Below are positions 36,601 to 45,418 of a DNA stretch of 64,000 bases, piece by piece. Made by a program: the position numbers and the translations under genes. Position 1 is the stretch's first letter. Every line of letters begins with the position of its first letter. The notes under the pieces are model-generated. The model worked only from the letters and a program-made list of their open reading frames with translations. It had not been told where the DNA came from and searched no databases. The DNA comes from Pseudomonas saponiphila (GTDB lineage: Bacteria > Pseudomonadota > Gammaproteobacteria > Pseudomonadales > Pseudomonadaceae), in contig NZ_FNTJ01000002.1 in assembly GCF_900105185.1 (NCBI RefSeq), positions 1,178,001-1,242,000 of the forward strand, read 5' to 3'.

Positions 36601-39600
36601 CGCCGAACTGCACCTGGGTGTCGGCGCCCAGGGAAAGGTCGATGAAGGTGCCGGAGGCGCCCACCGCCGCTGCTTGCAGCGAGTCGCTGTCGGCGTCGTA
36701 GTCGAGTTGGTGTTCGGCCTTGACGTTGGCCTTGGCGCTTTGCAGGCGGGTGCTGCCGAGCACGTCCACCGCGGTGTGGCTGGCGGCGTTCAGGTCGAGG
36801 GTAGAGGCGCTGCCGGCAATCAAGCCGCCGCTGCCGGCCACGGCATCGCCGGTGATGCCGTTGCTGCCGGTGGCGGACAGGTCGAGGGTGCCGCCCACCT
36901 GACCGCTGGCGCCGAAGCGCACGCGCTGGGTGGCGTCGATGTCGGCCTTGCCGATGTTGGCCCCCATGGCCAGGGCTCCGCCCACGGCGATGCCGGTGGA
37001 GTCGGTCTTGACCCGGGTGGTGTCGCTGGCTTTCACCGCCGCATCGCCGGTGATCGTCAACTGGCTGCCTGCGCCGACCTGGGCCAGGACGTCGGTGTTC
37101 AGGTCGGAGGTGGCCACGGTGGCGTTGATTCCGACCAGGGCACCACCGGTGGCGCCGGTGGCCTTGGCTTCGGCGCTCTGGTCGCGGCTGCGCTGAGCGT
37201 TGGCGTTCACCTCCAGCGAGCCGGCGCCGATGTTCACGGCGCCGGTGCCGGCTTCGATCGTGTTGTTGACCTTGGCGGTGGCGACACTGGCGCCGATGGC
37301 GCCGCTGCCGATGCTCGCGCCAAAGGCCAGGGCGCGGGTCATCGGGTCGGTGCTGGCACGGATGCCGACGCCATTGCGGGCCAGCAGCAGGCTGCCGTCG
37401 CCAGCCCAGGCGCGGGCCTTGGTGGTATCGCTGGCGGTGGCGACCACCGCGTTGCCGGCGAGGATGCCGCCACTGGCGCCTATCGCCTCGGCGTTGTTGG
37501 TGGAGCGCGCGGTGGCGTCGACGGCCACGCTGCCCGCGTTCACCTGAACGTTCTTGCCCAGCAGGGCCTGGGCCTGGCCGGAGCTGCTGGTGGTGGCGAT
37601 GCTGGCGCCGACCGCTGCGCCGCCGACGGCGACGCCAACGGTCTCGGACTTCAACGCATGATCGAGCCGCGCGCCGACCTGCAGCGCGCCACCGCTGGTG
37701 ATCTTCGCTCCGTCGAGTACCTGGGCGGTGGTGCTGCTGGTCTTCTCGCTGACCGCCACGGCGGCCCCGAGCCCGACCAGGCCACCGCCGCCGGCCTGGG
37801 CCTTGGCTTGGGTGGTGCCGCCCTGGCCGTCCTCGGCCTGGATGCTGAGGTTGCCACCGGCCTTGGCCACGCCGCCCAACTCGGCCAGGCTGCGGTCGCC
37901 GACGTTGATCACCGCCACCCCGGCCCCGGCCCCGACGGCACCGGCGGCCACCCCGGCGGCCTCGCTGGCGGCATCGGTGGTGTTGCGGGCGCTGACGCTG
38001 AGGTTGCGGCCGGCGTCGAGGGTGGCATTGCCCACCCGTGCCGCCGCGGAGTACTGGGTGGTGTCGGGGCTGGCGAGGAAGGTGTCGTTGGGGTTGACGC
38101 CCTGCTGCCGCGCATTGAGGTCAGACTGCAATTGCGAGGCGCCGGAGAAGTTATTGCCCATCTGCCCGTTGAGGCCGGAATTGCGCCCGACCTGCTGGGC
38201 ATTGGCCAGGCTGCTGTCCAGGCTGCCGGTGGCGTTGGCGGAGGCTCCCGCGGCGACGCTGACCACCGAGACCCCAGCGCCGGCGCCAACGTAACCGCCT
38301 CCAGCGGCGGCGATGGAGGTGGAGTCGATGTCGCGCTTGTTCTCGGCGCTGACGCTGAGGTCGCGGTCGGCGTTGACCACCGCGCCGTCGCCGATGCTGG
38401 CCACGGCGCCGCTGCGCACCACTTGCACGTCGGCGCCAGCGCCCACTCCGGCGACCCCGCCGGCGGCCAGGGTGCCCAGGGTACTGGTGGTGTCGAGGCT
38501 GTCCCGGGCATGGACGCGCACGTCCTGCTGGGCGCCATCCTGGCGGGTGTTGACCTGGGAACCGGCGCCGATGCCGGCCAGGGTGTGGCCGGTGGAGGTG
38601 AGCACGTTGACCGTGCCGGCTACGCCGGCGGTGCCGCCACCAGCCCCGGTGAAGGCCACCACGTCGATGTCCTGGGCGGCCTGGGCGTCGACCTGGGTCA
38701 GGCCGGCGGCGTCCAGGCGGGTGTTGCCGCTGGTGCCGGCTTCGGTGCGCTGCTTGAGGTCGGTGACCACCACGGTGGCCCCCACCCCGGCCACGCCACC
38801 GCCGGCCACGCCGCCGGCGATGATGTTCAGGTCGTTGTTGGCGTCGGCGCTGATCGCGATGCCGGCGCCCTGGCTGTGCAGACTTGCGCCCTGGACGCTG
38901 CTGCGCACGGCACCGTCCAGGGTGGTGACGGCCACCGAGCCGTTGACCCCGGCGCTGCCGCCGATGGCGGCGCCGACCACCACGGCATCCAGGTCGTGGG
39001 TGGCGCGGGCGTTGACGCCGATGTCGCCCTGGGCGGTCAGGTTGGCGGCGCTGACGCGAGCCTGGGTGTCGTGATCGAGGGTGTTGGTGGTCACCGAGGC
39101 GCCTACACCGGCAGAACCGCCGCCCGCGCCCGCACCATTGCCGGTGGTGACGCGGGTGTGGTGATAGGCGCCGACCTGGGTGGCGGCCTGGCTGGTCACA
39201 CTGGCGTCGTCGATGGCGGCGAGGGTGGCGCCGCCGGCATGGTTGACGGTGACCGCGCCGGAGACGCCAACGTTGGAGCCGCCGCCGACGCTGGCGGCCA
39301 CGGTGTTGATTTCGTCGGTGCTGCTGGCGACCACGCCAACGCCGTTCAGCGCGCTCTGCTGGGTACGGTCGCGCAGGTCATGGCTGGTGTTGCTGTCGAG
39401 CTGGCCGTTGTCCACTTGTACGGCAGCGCCCTGGCCCTTGGGTGAGAGCTGGGTGCCTGTGCCGCTGACGCGGGCAGTGGTGGTGCCGTCGAGCTGGTTG
39501 ACCGCCACGGCGCCGGCCAGGCCCACGCCACCCATGCCCACGCCCAGGGCGCCGGCCACGGTTTCGATGTCGCTGTCGGAGCGGGCGCTGAGCAACAGGC

Positions 39601-42600
39601 TGCCGTCGGTGCTGGCCTTCACGCCGCCAGCCAGCTCGGCCAGGGTGCTGCCACCGGCCATGTTGACCGCGACCGAGCCGGCCACGCCGCTGCTGCTGCC
39701 GCTGACGCCGGCCCCGGCGGCCAGGGTCTGCAGTTGCTGGTTGCGCAGGGCGCTGACCCGCAGCAGTTCGCCGGCCTGCAGGACGCCACCGTTGGCGCCG
39801 GCATAGACCCCGCCGAGGATCTTGTTGTACGAGCCGGCCAGGCCGATGCCTGCCCCTTGGCCACCGTAGGCCAGGGCGCCGGTGAGGCTGCGGATGCGCG
39901 AAGCATCCTGGGCGTCGATGGACAGCGCGCCACGGCTGACCAGGGTGCTGTCCTGGCTGCGCGCGCGGGTCTGGTTGTCGATGGTGTTGATGGCCACCGA
40001 GCCGGCCACGGCGTTGGACTGTGCCGCCACCGCGCCGCCGGCCACCAGGGCATTGATGTCGCCGTCCTGGCGCGCCTTGAGCTGGGCGCTGGCGGCCTGC
40101 ACGTTGCTGTTGAGCAGTTCGGCGGTGACCCGGTCGCTGATGGTGTTGTAGCCGAAGCTGGCACCGATGGCGCCGCCACGGCCGATGGCCGCCGAGCCGC
40201 TGGCGTTCCAGATGGTGCTGGCGTTGTGGGCGTCGAGGTTGAGGCCGCCGCCGAGCACCAGGCCCTGGCTGCCGCTGATGGCGGCGCGTGTGTCGTGGTC
40301 CAGCTCGTTGATGGAGACGGCGCCATCGAAGGCGTACTTGTTGGAGTAGCCCATGGCTGCCGCCACCGACACCAGGTCGGAAGTGTTGCTGGCGCTGACG
40401 TCCAGGCCACCGTTGCTGTGCAGGCCGCGCAGGTTCTCCACCTCGGCCTCGGTGCTGCCCTTGATGTGGTTGATCGACAGGCCCGCGCCGACCCCGGCCT
40501 TGCCGCCGTAGGTCACGGCGCCGGCCACGGCGTGCAGGGTGGAGTCGTCGCTGGCGTGGACGCTGACGCCGTCGGTGGCGCTGATGTCGCCATCGGCCAG
40601 GCGTGCGTGGGTGGTGGCATCGATGCTGTTGACGCTGACCGAGCCGGCCACCTGGTAGCTGGAGGCCGCGGCGCTGGCGGCGACCCCGGCGGAAATCGAC
40701 AGTGCGCTGCTGTCGTTCTCGGCGCCGACGTCGAGGCGGCGGCTGGTGACGTGGCCCGTGGCGGCCAGTTCGGCCTTGATGCGCGAGTCCACGGTGTTCT
40801 GGGTATAGGCGCCGGCCAGGCCGACGCCGTTGCCGGTGTTGCGCGAAACGGCAGCGCCACCGGCGATGGCGTGCATCGCGGTGGCGTCGCCGGCCTGTAC
40901 GTTGACGGCGCCGGCCGTCAGGTCCAGGTCGTCGGTGATCCGGGCGCTGACGAGGTTGTCGACGTTATTGACCGCCGCGGAGCCGGAGATATTGACGCCG
41001 AACGCGCCGCTGCCGTCGCGGGCCTGGGGCTGGCCAGGCTTGGCTGGGGCGGGTGGGGCGGTGAGGGCCACGGACAGGGCGTAGTTGCCAATGCGCCCGT
41101 CGGCATTGGCCTTGACGTTGAGGTCGCCGTCGGCGCGGGTGCTGCCGGTGGCCAGGTGGGTGTCGCGGCTGCCCAGCCAGGCCTCGGTGGTGCGATCGAT
41201 GTCGTGCACGCCGGTGGCGACGCCCGCGGCACGGGTGGTGGAACTGACCACGCCACCGGTGATGGTCAGGGCGTCGGTTTCGTCATGGGCGCTGATGTCG
41301 ATATTGCCGTTGCCGCCGTTGGCACGGGTCAGGTCGAGGTGCGCGCCGTCGTCGATGCCGGCGCGGGTGGTGTTGTTCATCCCGGTCACCGACACCGAGC
41401 CGCTGAGGGCGTTGGAGCCGTTGCTGGTGCCGGCGACCGCATAGTTGATCAGGTCGATGTTGTTGACGGCCTGGACCTTGAGGTCATTGGCGTGCAGGTC
41501 CACGGCGCCGACGGTGGCTTCGGCGGTGTGGGTGTAGTGGCCGACGATCACGCCCGCGCCAAGGCCGTTCTTGGCGCCGGAACTGTTGAACACCGCCGGG
41601 TCGGCGGCGACGTTGACCATCTGCGATTCGCTGCGGGCCTGGATGTCGACGTTTTGCTGCTGGCCGCGGTAGGCGGCGTCCTGGTTGATGCGCACGCCGT
41701 CGGCGACATTGACCTTGGCGGACAGGCCGACATCGTTGATGTCGACCATGCCGCTCAGGGCATTGCCGCTGTCCTGGGCCTTTTCGCCGGAGACGGCGGC
41801 GGTGGCGTTGACCCAGGTGCTGAACAGTTGGTTGCCCGAGCCTACGGTACGCACGAAGTCGTCGATATTGTCGCTGCCAAAGCCTTTGATCAGGTTGGAC
41901 AGCTGGCTCTGGTCGAGCCACGGCAGGCTGGCCTTGGAGCTCAGGGTCAGGGCCTTGAGCGCGTCCAGTTCAGCGCCCGGGCGCACGTTGAGCACGGCGG
42001 TGTTGTTCTGGGTGCTGATCAGGATGGCCACCGAGGCGGCGTTTTCCTTGCCGGTGCTTTCGGTGTCGAAGCTGAAGGGCTTGGACGCCGCCTTCTTGTC
42101 GGAAATGGTGGTGGCGACGCTGGAGTTCAGGGCATCGGTCACCTGGGCGCTGAGGGTGGCGTCGGCGCCGGCCTTGACCTTGGCCTGGCTGCCCACGTCG
42201 AGGCTGGCGTTGTTGTCGTGGTCGATGTAGGCCACGGCACCGGCCACGCCGAGTTTCTTGAGGAAGCCTTCGGTGTTCTCGTCCTTGTTCTGTTCGCCGG
42301 CCTTGTCGGTGGTCTTGCCGATGAAGGACTTCATGCCGTCCACCAGCTTGCCCACCGCGTCGCTCTGCATCTTGGCGACGCGGGTGCCGAGGGTGTCGCC
42401 GAGCAACACGCTGGCGCTGTGCTGGTTCTGCTGGGTGTTGAGGGTGGCCGAGAGCGTGGCGTTCTTGCCGGCCTCCAGGGTGCCGTTGAAGGTGTTGCGC
42501 GCGTCCAGGTCGGAGAGGGCCACCAGTACCGCGATGCCCACCGCGCCTTCGCTGTCGCCGGCAATCGCGGCAACTTTGTAGGACTTGTTCTGCTCGGCCT

Positions 42601-44740
42601 GCACGCTGGCGTTGCCCGCGGCCTTGATCAGGCTGCCGGCACCGACCCGGGTATCGGCCGTGCCATCGGCGTAGGACACGTTGGCGGTGAGGGTCACGGG
42701 CAGCTTGGAGGACACCTTCATCGCCTTGACGCTGGTGTCGACGGTGGTGTCGGACTGGCTCTTGAGGCTGACGTTGCCGGTCTGGGATTCGATGTGGGCG
42801 CCCTGGCCGACGTTCAGCGCGGCGTCGGTGCTGGTGACCGCCACCACGGCGCCGACGTGCAGCCCCCGGACCTGGGCCGTGGCGTTGGTGGCGGCGTGAG
42901 CGGCAATGTTCACGTCGCCGCTGCCGATGATCTGCGCCTGATCGCCGATGCTCACCTTGGACTGGGCGTCCAGCACCTGCACGCCCGCCAGCAGGCCATT
43001 GCTCACCAGGGTGTTGATCAGCCCTTCGAAGAAGCCTTTTTGCCCCGCAGCGGCCTGGTCCGGGGTGATTGCCCCGGACTTGAGCAGCGCCTCGCGCTGG
43101 GTCGCCATCTGCTGGTCGGTGAGCACCTGGGCGATCGGGTTGCCGTCGGCGTCGTAGGCGTTGTAGAGACCTTTCTCGGAGAGGCTGTCGGTCAGCGCGG
43201 TGGAGGATTCGGCGCTGATGCTGACTTTGCGGCCCCGCACCTCGACGCCCTTGCCCAGGGTGATTTCGGTCTTGTTGCTGCCGACCCCGACCTGGATCCC
43301 CGGGGTGATCAGCGCGCCTTCGGTGGCGCTGGCCTTGAGGCTGATGTCGCCCGCCTGATAGGCGCTGGTGTTGGTCTGGGCATACAGCTTGGCGTTGTCG
43401 CCCAGGACAATGCTTGGCGCTTCGAGGCTGATGTTGCCGGAGTTGCCGATGGAGACGGCATCACGGTGCTCGTCCTGGCTGGCGTTCTGATAGTTGGCGA
43501 TGTTGCGGGTCGAGACCATCACGCCGTTGGCCAGGTTGATCTGCTTCGAGGCTTGCAGGGTGTAGTTGGCCCCGCCCAGGCGCTGGTCCTGGGTGACGTT
43601 GATTTCTTCCGGATCGATCAGCACCTGGCCGGCCTTGCCGCCCTGGCCCGCGCTGGCTTCCAGGCTACCGGCCCAGGTCACGCGCTTGTCCGCCGAAAGC
43701 TCCACCGAGCCGCCGTCGCCGCTGCGACCGGCGTTGGCGGCGACGGTTGCGCCCTTGGCCAGGGTGGTTTGCTCCTTGGCCTTGACCTGCACCTTGCCGC
43801 CATCGGAATGCTCGCCCTGGCCGGACGCCGAGATGCGTGCGCCCTGGCCGATGACGATGTCGCGACCGGCGTGGATTTCCACCTCGCCGGCCTTGTGACC
43901 ACTGCTGCCGTCGGCGATCACCCGGCCGTCCACCTTGACGTCCTGGGCCGCGACGATACGGATCTCGCCCTGGACCTCGACCATGGCGGCGCCGCTGTCC
44001 AGGCCACCGATGTTCACCAGTTGCTCGATGCGTGGCGTGGCCGGTTGCGCGCTGTTGAGGCTGGCCCCGGCGGCAATCTCGACATCATGGCCCTGCAGCT
44101 TGATGGCGCCGCGGGCATTGACCTGCCCGCGTACGGACACCAGGCCGCTTTCGGACAATGGCAGGTTCCCCGCCTTGAGCTGCGCCACGGCCTGCTCGTC
44201 GATCCGCCCATCAGCCCCCAGCAGGCGCTCCAGCGCCGCGTTGTTGGGCGTGCTGACGTTGAGGGAGCCAACGTTGATCGCGCCCTTCTCGCCGACCACC
44301 ATGCCGTGGGGGTTGGCGAAGTAGATATCGCCACCGATCTGACCGTTCTTGTAGCCGTTGAGGATGCCGTTGATTTCAGTGCGCTGGTCGCGAACGATGT
44401 TGATCAGCGCGTTGGCCGAATCGGGCACATAGAGGTTGGCGGTTTCGCCACTGCCCACGTTGAAGCGAGAGAAAGAGTTGAAACCGTTGCCGCCCTGGAT
44501 GGTGCTGGTGCGGATGTCCGTCACCTGGCCGTTCTGCACCACGCTGGTCGCCGTCCTGCCATCCGTGACAATGTCCTGGGCATAGACCCCGGGACTGCTC
44601 AGGATCGCCCCCAGGGCCAGCAAGCCGGCACTGCTGGCGGTCTTGCTGGACTTGGTCTTGCCTTGGCTGGTGGTGTGTTCACCGACGACTTGCCAGACAC
44701 CTTTGGCGTGGTTCCAGATGGTGCGATAAACGTGATTCAT
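30653..44740 (-). CDS. giant TpsA filamentous adhesin, LktA-like
   Basis: 4,695 residues from the ATG at 44740. Residues 1-54 are an extended signal peptide (MNHVYRTIWNHAKGVWQVVG, then the hydrophobic AGLLALGAILSS, cleavage near VYA-QD). The TPS domain follows, with FANPHGMVVG (residues 141-150) as the NPxG motif recognised by TpsB. The middle is a long Ala/Gly-rich beta-helix repeat of the leukotoxin LktA-like type (separate entry). Residues ~3,000-4,695 are less repetitive. I find only two cysteines, at 3386 and 3391 (SCVLWSC). No VENN motif or toxic C-terminal domain, so a contact-dependent toxin is unlikely. Role: surface or released adhesin, biofilm or host attachment. An open frame 22 codons upstream lacks the signal peptide start. 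Confidence 0.93.
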   Translation of the reverse strand: MNHVYRTIWNHAKGVWQVVGEHTTSQGKTKSSKTASSAGLLALGAILSSPGVYAQDIVTDGRTATSVVQNGQVTDIRTSTIQGGNGFNSFSRFNVGSGETANLYVPDSANALINIVRDQRTEINGILNGYKNGQIGGDIYFANPHGMVVGEKGAINVGSLNVSTPNNAALERLLGADGRIDEQAVAQLKAGNLPLSESGLVSVRGQVNARGAIKLQGHDVEIAAGASLNSAQPATPRIEQLVNIGGLDSGAAMVEVQGEIRIVAAQDVKVDGRVIADGSSGHKAGEVEIHAGRDIVIGQGARISASGQGEHSDGGKVQVKAKEQTTLAKGATVAANAGRSGDGGSVELSADKRVTWAGSLEASAGQGGKAGQVLIDPEEINVTQDQRLGGANYTLQASKQINLANGVMVSTRNIANYQNASQDEHRDAVSIGNSGNISLEAPSIVLGDNAKLYAQTNTSAYQAGDISLKASATEGALITPGIQVGVGSNKTEITLGKGVEVRGRKVSISAESSTALTDSLSEKGLYNAYDADGNPIAQVLTDQQMATQREALLKSGAITPDQAAAGQKGFFEGLINTLVSNGLLAGVQVLDAQSKVSIGDQAQIIGSGDVNIAAHAATNATAQVRGLHVGAVVAVTSTDAALNVGQGAHIESQTGNVSLKSQSDTTVDTSVKAMKVSSKLPVTLTANVSYADGTADTRVGAGSLIKAAGNASVQAEQNKSYKVAAIAGDSEGAVGIAVLVALSDLDARNTFNGTLEAGKNATLSATLNTQQNQHSASVLLGDTLGTRVAKMQSDAVGKLVDGMKSFIGKTTDKAGEQNKDENTEGFLKKLGVAGAVAYIDHDNNASLDVGSQAKVKAGADATLSAQVTDALNSSVATTISDKKAASKPFSFDTESTGKENAASVAILISTQNNTAVLNVRPGAELDALKALTLSSKASLPWLDQSQLSNLIKGFGSDNIDDFVRTVGSGNQLFSTWVNATAAVSGEKAQDSGNALSGMVDINDVGLSAKVNVADGVRINQDAAYRGQQQNVDIQARSESQMVNVAADPAVFNSSGAKNGLGAGVIVGHYTHTAEATVGAVDLHANDLKVQAVNNIDLINYAVAGTSNGSNALSGSVSVTGMNNTTRAGIDDGAHLDLTRANGGNGNIDISAHDETDALTITGGVVSSTTRAAGVATGVHDIDRTTEAWLGSRDTHLATGSTRADGDLNVKANADGRIGNYALSVALTAPPAPAKPGQPQARDGSGAFGVNISGSAAVNNVDNLVSARITDDLDLTAGAVNVQAGDATAMHAIAGGAAVSRNTGNGVGLAGAYTQNTVDSRIKAELAATGHVTSRRLDVGAENDSSALSISAGVAASAAASSYQVAGSVSVNSIDATTHARLADGDISATDGVSVHASDDSTLHAVAGAVTYGGKAGVGAGLSINHIKGSTEAEVENLRGLHSNGGLDVSASNTSDLVSVAAAMGYSNKYAFDGAVSINELDHDTRAAISGSQGLVLGGGLNLDAHNASTIWNASGSAAIGRGGAIGASFGYNTISDRVTAELLNSNVQAASAQLKARQDGDINALVAGGAVAAQSNAVAGSVAINTIDNQTRARSQDSTLVSRGALSIDAQDASRIRSLTGALAYGGQGAGIGLAGSYNKILGGVYAGANGGVLQAGELLRVSALRNQQLQTLAAGAGVSGSSSGVAGSVAVNMAGGSTLAELAGGVKASTDGSLLLSARSDSDIETVAGALGVGMGGVGLAGAVAVNQLDGTTTARVSGTGTQLSPKGQGAAVQVDNGQLDSNTSHDLRDRTQQSALNGVGVVASSTDEINTVAASVGGGSNVGVSGAVTVNHAGGATLAAIDDASVTSQAATQVGAYHHTRVTTGNGAGAGGGSAGVGASVTTNTLDHDTQARVSAANLTAQGDIGVNARATHDLDAVVVGAAIGGSAGVNGSVAVTTLDGAVRSSVQGASLHSQGAGIAISADANNDLNIIAGGVAGGGVAGVGATVVVTDLKQRTEAGTSGNTRLDAAGLTQVDAQAAQDIDVVAFTGAGGGTAGVAGTVNVLTSTGHTLAGIGAGSQVNTRQDGAQQDVRVHARDSLDTTSTLGTLAAGGVAGVGAGADVQVVRSGAVASIGDGAVVNADRDLSVSAENKRDIDSTSIAAAGGGYVGAGAGVSVVSVAAGASANATGSLDSSLANAQQVGRNSGLNGQMGNNFSGASQLQSDLNARQQGVNPNDTFLASPDTTQYSAAARVGNATLDAGRNLSVSARNTTDAASEAAGVAAGAVGAGAGVAVINVGDRSLAELGGVAKAGGNLSIQAEDGQGGTTQAKAQAGGGGLVGLGAAVAVSEKTSSTTAQVLDGAKITSGGALQVGARLDHALKSETVGVAVGGAAVGASIATTSSSGQAQALLGKNVQVNAGSVAVDATARSTNNAEAIGASGGILAGNAVVATASDTTKARAWAGDGSLLLARNGVGIRASTDPMTRALAFGASIGSGAIGASVATAKVNNTIEAGTGAVNIGAGSLEVNANAQRSRDQSAEAKATGATGGALVGINATVATSDLNTDVLAQVGAGSQLTITGDAAVKASDTTRVKTDSTGIAVGGALAMGANIGKADIDATQRVRFGASGQVGGTLDLSATGSNGITGDAVAGSGGLIAGSASTLDLNAASHTAVDVLGSTRLQSAKANVKAEHQLDYDADSDSLQAAAVGASGTFIDLSLGADTQVQFGDGARLAARDGLDVEAHNITQGGANAYSGSGGVLTGSAVLVDNSISDSSRILLGNNVGLATNGSVLDVEKGHLRMNAHNTMRVADVGKLKAGGAIAAPYAGTDMKVTVNNQVLVGDDANLRSSGLLQVGAYSDTRASTDARVDVFGLVGAGGGNSKIDLNAAQMIRFGANADLLGYGNLGLRAGQSADGNQSNDIRAKASTLVVNNTLIPITAKLGVDATASTTNDLIFGRNDRLRSVRNVDLTATNGKVSADGSGTGKNPYLSLFSSEQTVRSNKVNQLANLNLADTEVIAGVGNRQELYWDGQAARVVSSLGDLTYSVSKAGSANAFRPLAQIDATLAQLNQQLAGLTPGSSDHARLSEQIALYTQMRASTAKSLGAGADGNTTVDSLIVNDLIAGAGDIRVGADRIQQSGAELTAYGAPTVVIHNSSDDYLVTNGILVSAAGTGSITSTGAAKLNASGARLTEVGRSQSDFYDANQRPSVPSIVIQNTYDTQLAGNTSPAPGILVLGDIQNLKGNTALSNTSGNVSQFATIESYQLSMNVPNGDLFVNLPGRNWNLASVQAEWANIIKGLSPEVLGLLNGRSIPDAIAEYTANAVYNTNPDGSRKYSDQKEFTDFLIRKFGRGDGKDQQVIVGGIVRDYWENDNTNTADRVSLKDGKFVYTGNQDADDLSCVLWSCTTGVWDWTYVGLNTLATRNNAALSQSDTGGSSQSAMRVGGALAINAKNININAGIEVGSRTDWSLNLNGAVANEIGSIASGNGLVRLNSVAAIDGSDEVPMVYWDSNNHRIQVQRIDAAGGGSVSLTGNIINTNVLGNIRVNSGYGDVQINNSTGYDLRLTDIDLGNGGQSVVRITDTLKSWGDGRAQTWWYVNQAGQNSVAVYNDANGASGLGSALLDSTIGREFSYKPQTGARYEWTHEYHLTRDYSGATSVSGDTTDMDEKLGQWVSTISNSDGSSYHVGDGKVVVRDATGDDKAFMQWADGKIGYTKVTVTSDGNNDWGGFVNGTEFNLATDIKLDLTNSVKADYAIPIRFVGNSESRLRVDSTSNVMLGGDIRNNVGTSTFDVKGGSLLQAGGSLQGKDLQLNASQGIGSATQGLNIIDSRVAGASVSARSQGDVFLNSSGDVYAKSIQTTGDVTINAVGGIYQHADSNGVAIAGDVLNLHSGSGSSIGGVNRPLVTQSNEINASAPGSVTLTQASGHMKVGFIESLFGNVELNTPSGQIIGAAPKGETQDAKLQEKIKEWEALGLTNADNAKSTINGYQNLVVRYYGDYWSIRDLANQPDSAFSLSQKGLGLYREQVAASLGRAPTDAEINTAIKARYQEAKSFLAGTPGFDQGLLKTRDSNFQYTLDSQSALYTQMTHGAVWDKSMLGTVINAGAVAGERPSTGALPNVAATQGSIRLNNDPTQPLPDPETLVFTLKRTDGYLPVVTQLSSSQGNSYNSSQLMALLAEAKPGTLQAEQVDGDTVRVTLRPRYDLVVEAKDPVVIDAKGDYHVGTSQDVILKDITVGGTLYVYAGRDVINQTATGVAGAVTGGLYIDAGRNIGSPDNPIQVTNRGNDPVTVYRLVAPGTANVVVLNGNVVVGKIDVKGETNLVANHGNFSSLGDHATFDGGLVNLRAVDANGKTSGYIGTAANPFQVVQQQGALGLFGLGANILATQKDLVMSNSVLDGRVGLTAAAGAIRMDDKDSLIRTTDEADGQVDLVAATGVGEAATAVRLDTGRFNARTPVGDVNLHLLREAHADQVHALTGSVRVIGDGDGVLGTTDLDLADVRVARDLELRAQSIRGQVTQTVQATPLRLWASNLQGGVADRIDLGISNAPYVRAEQLAARVANIRSNAERFNILNGYIGEEMKLSTGYVTALMDNTTPALRYASDFQYYIPWKGFSLDLETRGATGSRAPMWFDSARGVFTRNLVTNGYAAFDLARPHFSADWRNSHGGQTMPAFSAAHPVYPVLQPAQELSIAPRAVNLSNQSNDDSI
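35900..41560 (-). repeat. tandem protein repeats of the adhesin shaft
   Basis: By eye about thirty degenerate units of ~54-65 codons, each with the plan: SVAVNxIDxxTxA, a polar turn, LxVxAxDxSxI, then AGAxAxGGxAGVG. The period varies and the DNA copies are strongly diverged, so this is an old expansion, not a recent tandem array. Limits are approximate. Confidence 0.65.
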
Positions 44741-44989
44741 CCGCGCAGTCCTTGGGGGCATGGGCGTCCTGGCGTCCGAGCACGAAAAGGCGTACTGGAG
44801 ACCCACGGGGCCAGCTAGAGGTAAAGGTTTGGCGCGAGTATAGGGACGGGAAAAAAGTCAGAACTGAGCAATGCTGACAATTGGCCATTACTTGGTTTTG
44901 TCACAATGGCGCCTTTGTTTGCGGCGCCTGGCGGGGGTAAACGCGCTGCTGAGAACGGTGTAGTGGCGAGTGGAATATTGAGGGAAGGA

Positions 44990-45011
44990 CGCGGCGGACC
45001 GAGCCGCCGCG
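44990..45011 (-). terminator. hairpin after the second DUF6124 gene
   Basis: CGCGGCGG-ACCGAG-CCGCCGCG, perfect 8-bp stem 20 bp after the stop in the direction of the gene. The rest of 44741-45031 holds the promoter of the adhesin gene and nothing else I can identify. Confidence 0.5.
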
Positions 45012-45031
45012 CCGTGTGTTCGCGGTGCGTG

Positions 45032-45418
45032 CTACTTCAGCGACGGCCTGTGGCGACTGCCATCGAGCAAGGCATCCACCACCGCCCTGGCCATCTCCAC
45101 CGAATGCACCAGGGACCAGATTAGACCGCGTTCGATGCCGCTGCCGCGCTCGGTGATTTCATCGGAGACTTCTTCGGCGCTTTTGAGCAGCAGGGAGACG
45201 TGGAGCAGGGCTTCTTCGGCGTTGATGCCTTCTCGGATGGCAAACAATGAATTGTTACCCACCGGGATGCCTGAAGTGTGCTTGATGGATTTGGCCAGGG
45301 ATGTACCGGTAGGCCGAAGAGCCAGTTTCTGAAGCAACTCTTTATTGGCTTGGTCTAGTTCAGGGCTTCTGCCGTTGCGGACGGGTGTTTTGGACTGATC
45401 GGGAACGAGCTTTTTCAT
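45032..45418 (-). CDS. DUF6124-family small protein, second copy
   Basis: 128 residues (MKKLVPDQSKTPVRNGRSPE). From SLFAIREGINAEEALLHVSL to the end it is close to the protein at 5450-5842 (same IERGLIWS and HSVEMARAVVDALLDG), while the N-terminal 70 residues are diverged in the middle. ATG start. Its leader lacks the long switch-like stem of the first copy. It marks the left border region of the island. Function unknown. Confidence 0.8.
   Translation of the reverse strand: MKKLVPDQSKTPVRNGRSPELDQANKELLQKLALRPTGTSLAKSIKHTSGIPVGNNSLFAIREGINAEEALLHVSLLLKSAEEVSDEITERGSGIERGLIWSLVHSVEMARAVVDALLDGSRHRPSLK

Noticed and set aside
35900..41560. Repeated DNA pattern considered as a CRISPR array or recent tandem repeat
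   Set aside because: The units are coding, long (over 160 bp), diverged in DNA and have no uniform repeat/spacer structure. No CRISPR array or cas gene was seen anywhere in the window.
34241..44818. Very long open frames (over 1,690 codons each) on the + strand opposite the adhesin gene
   Set aside because: They are antisense shadows created by high GC at third positions; their composition (Gly/Ala/His/Gln/Val low-complexity) is not protein-like, while the minus strand has a signal peptide, TPS domain and partner gene.
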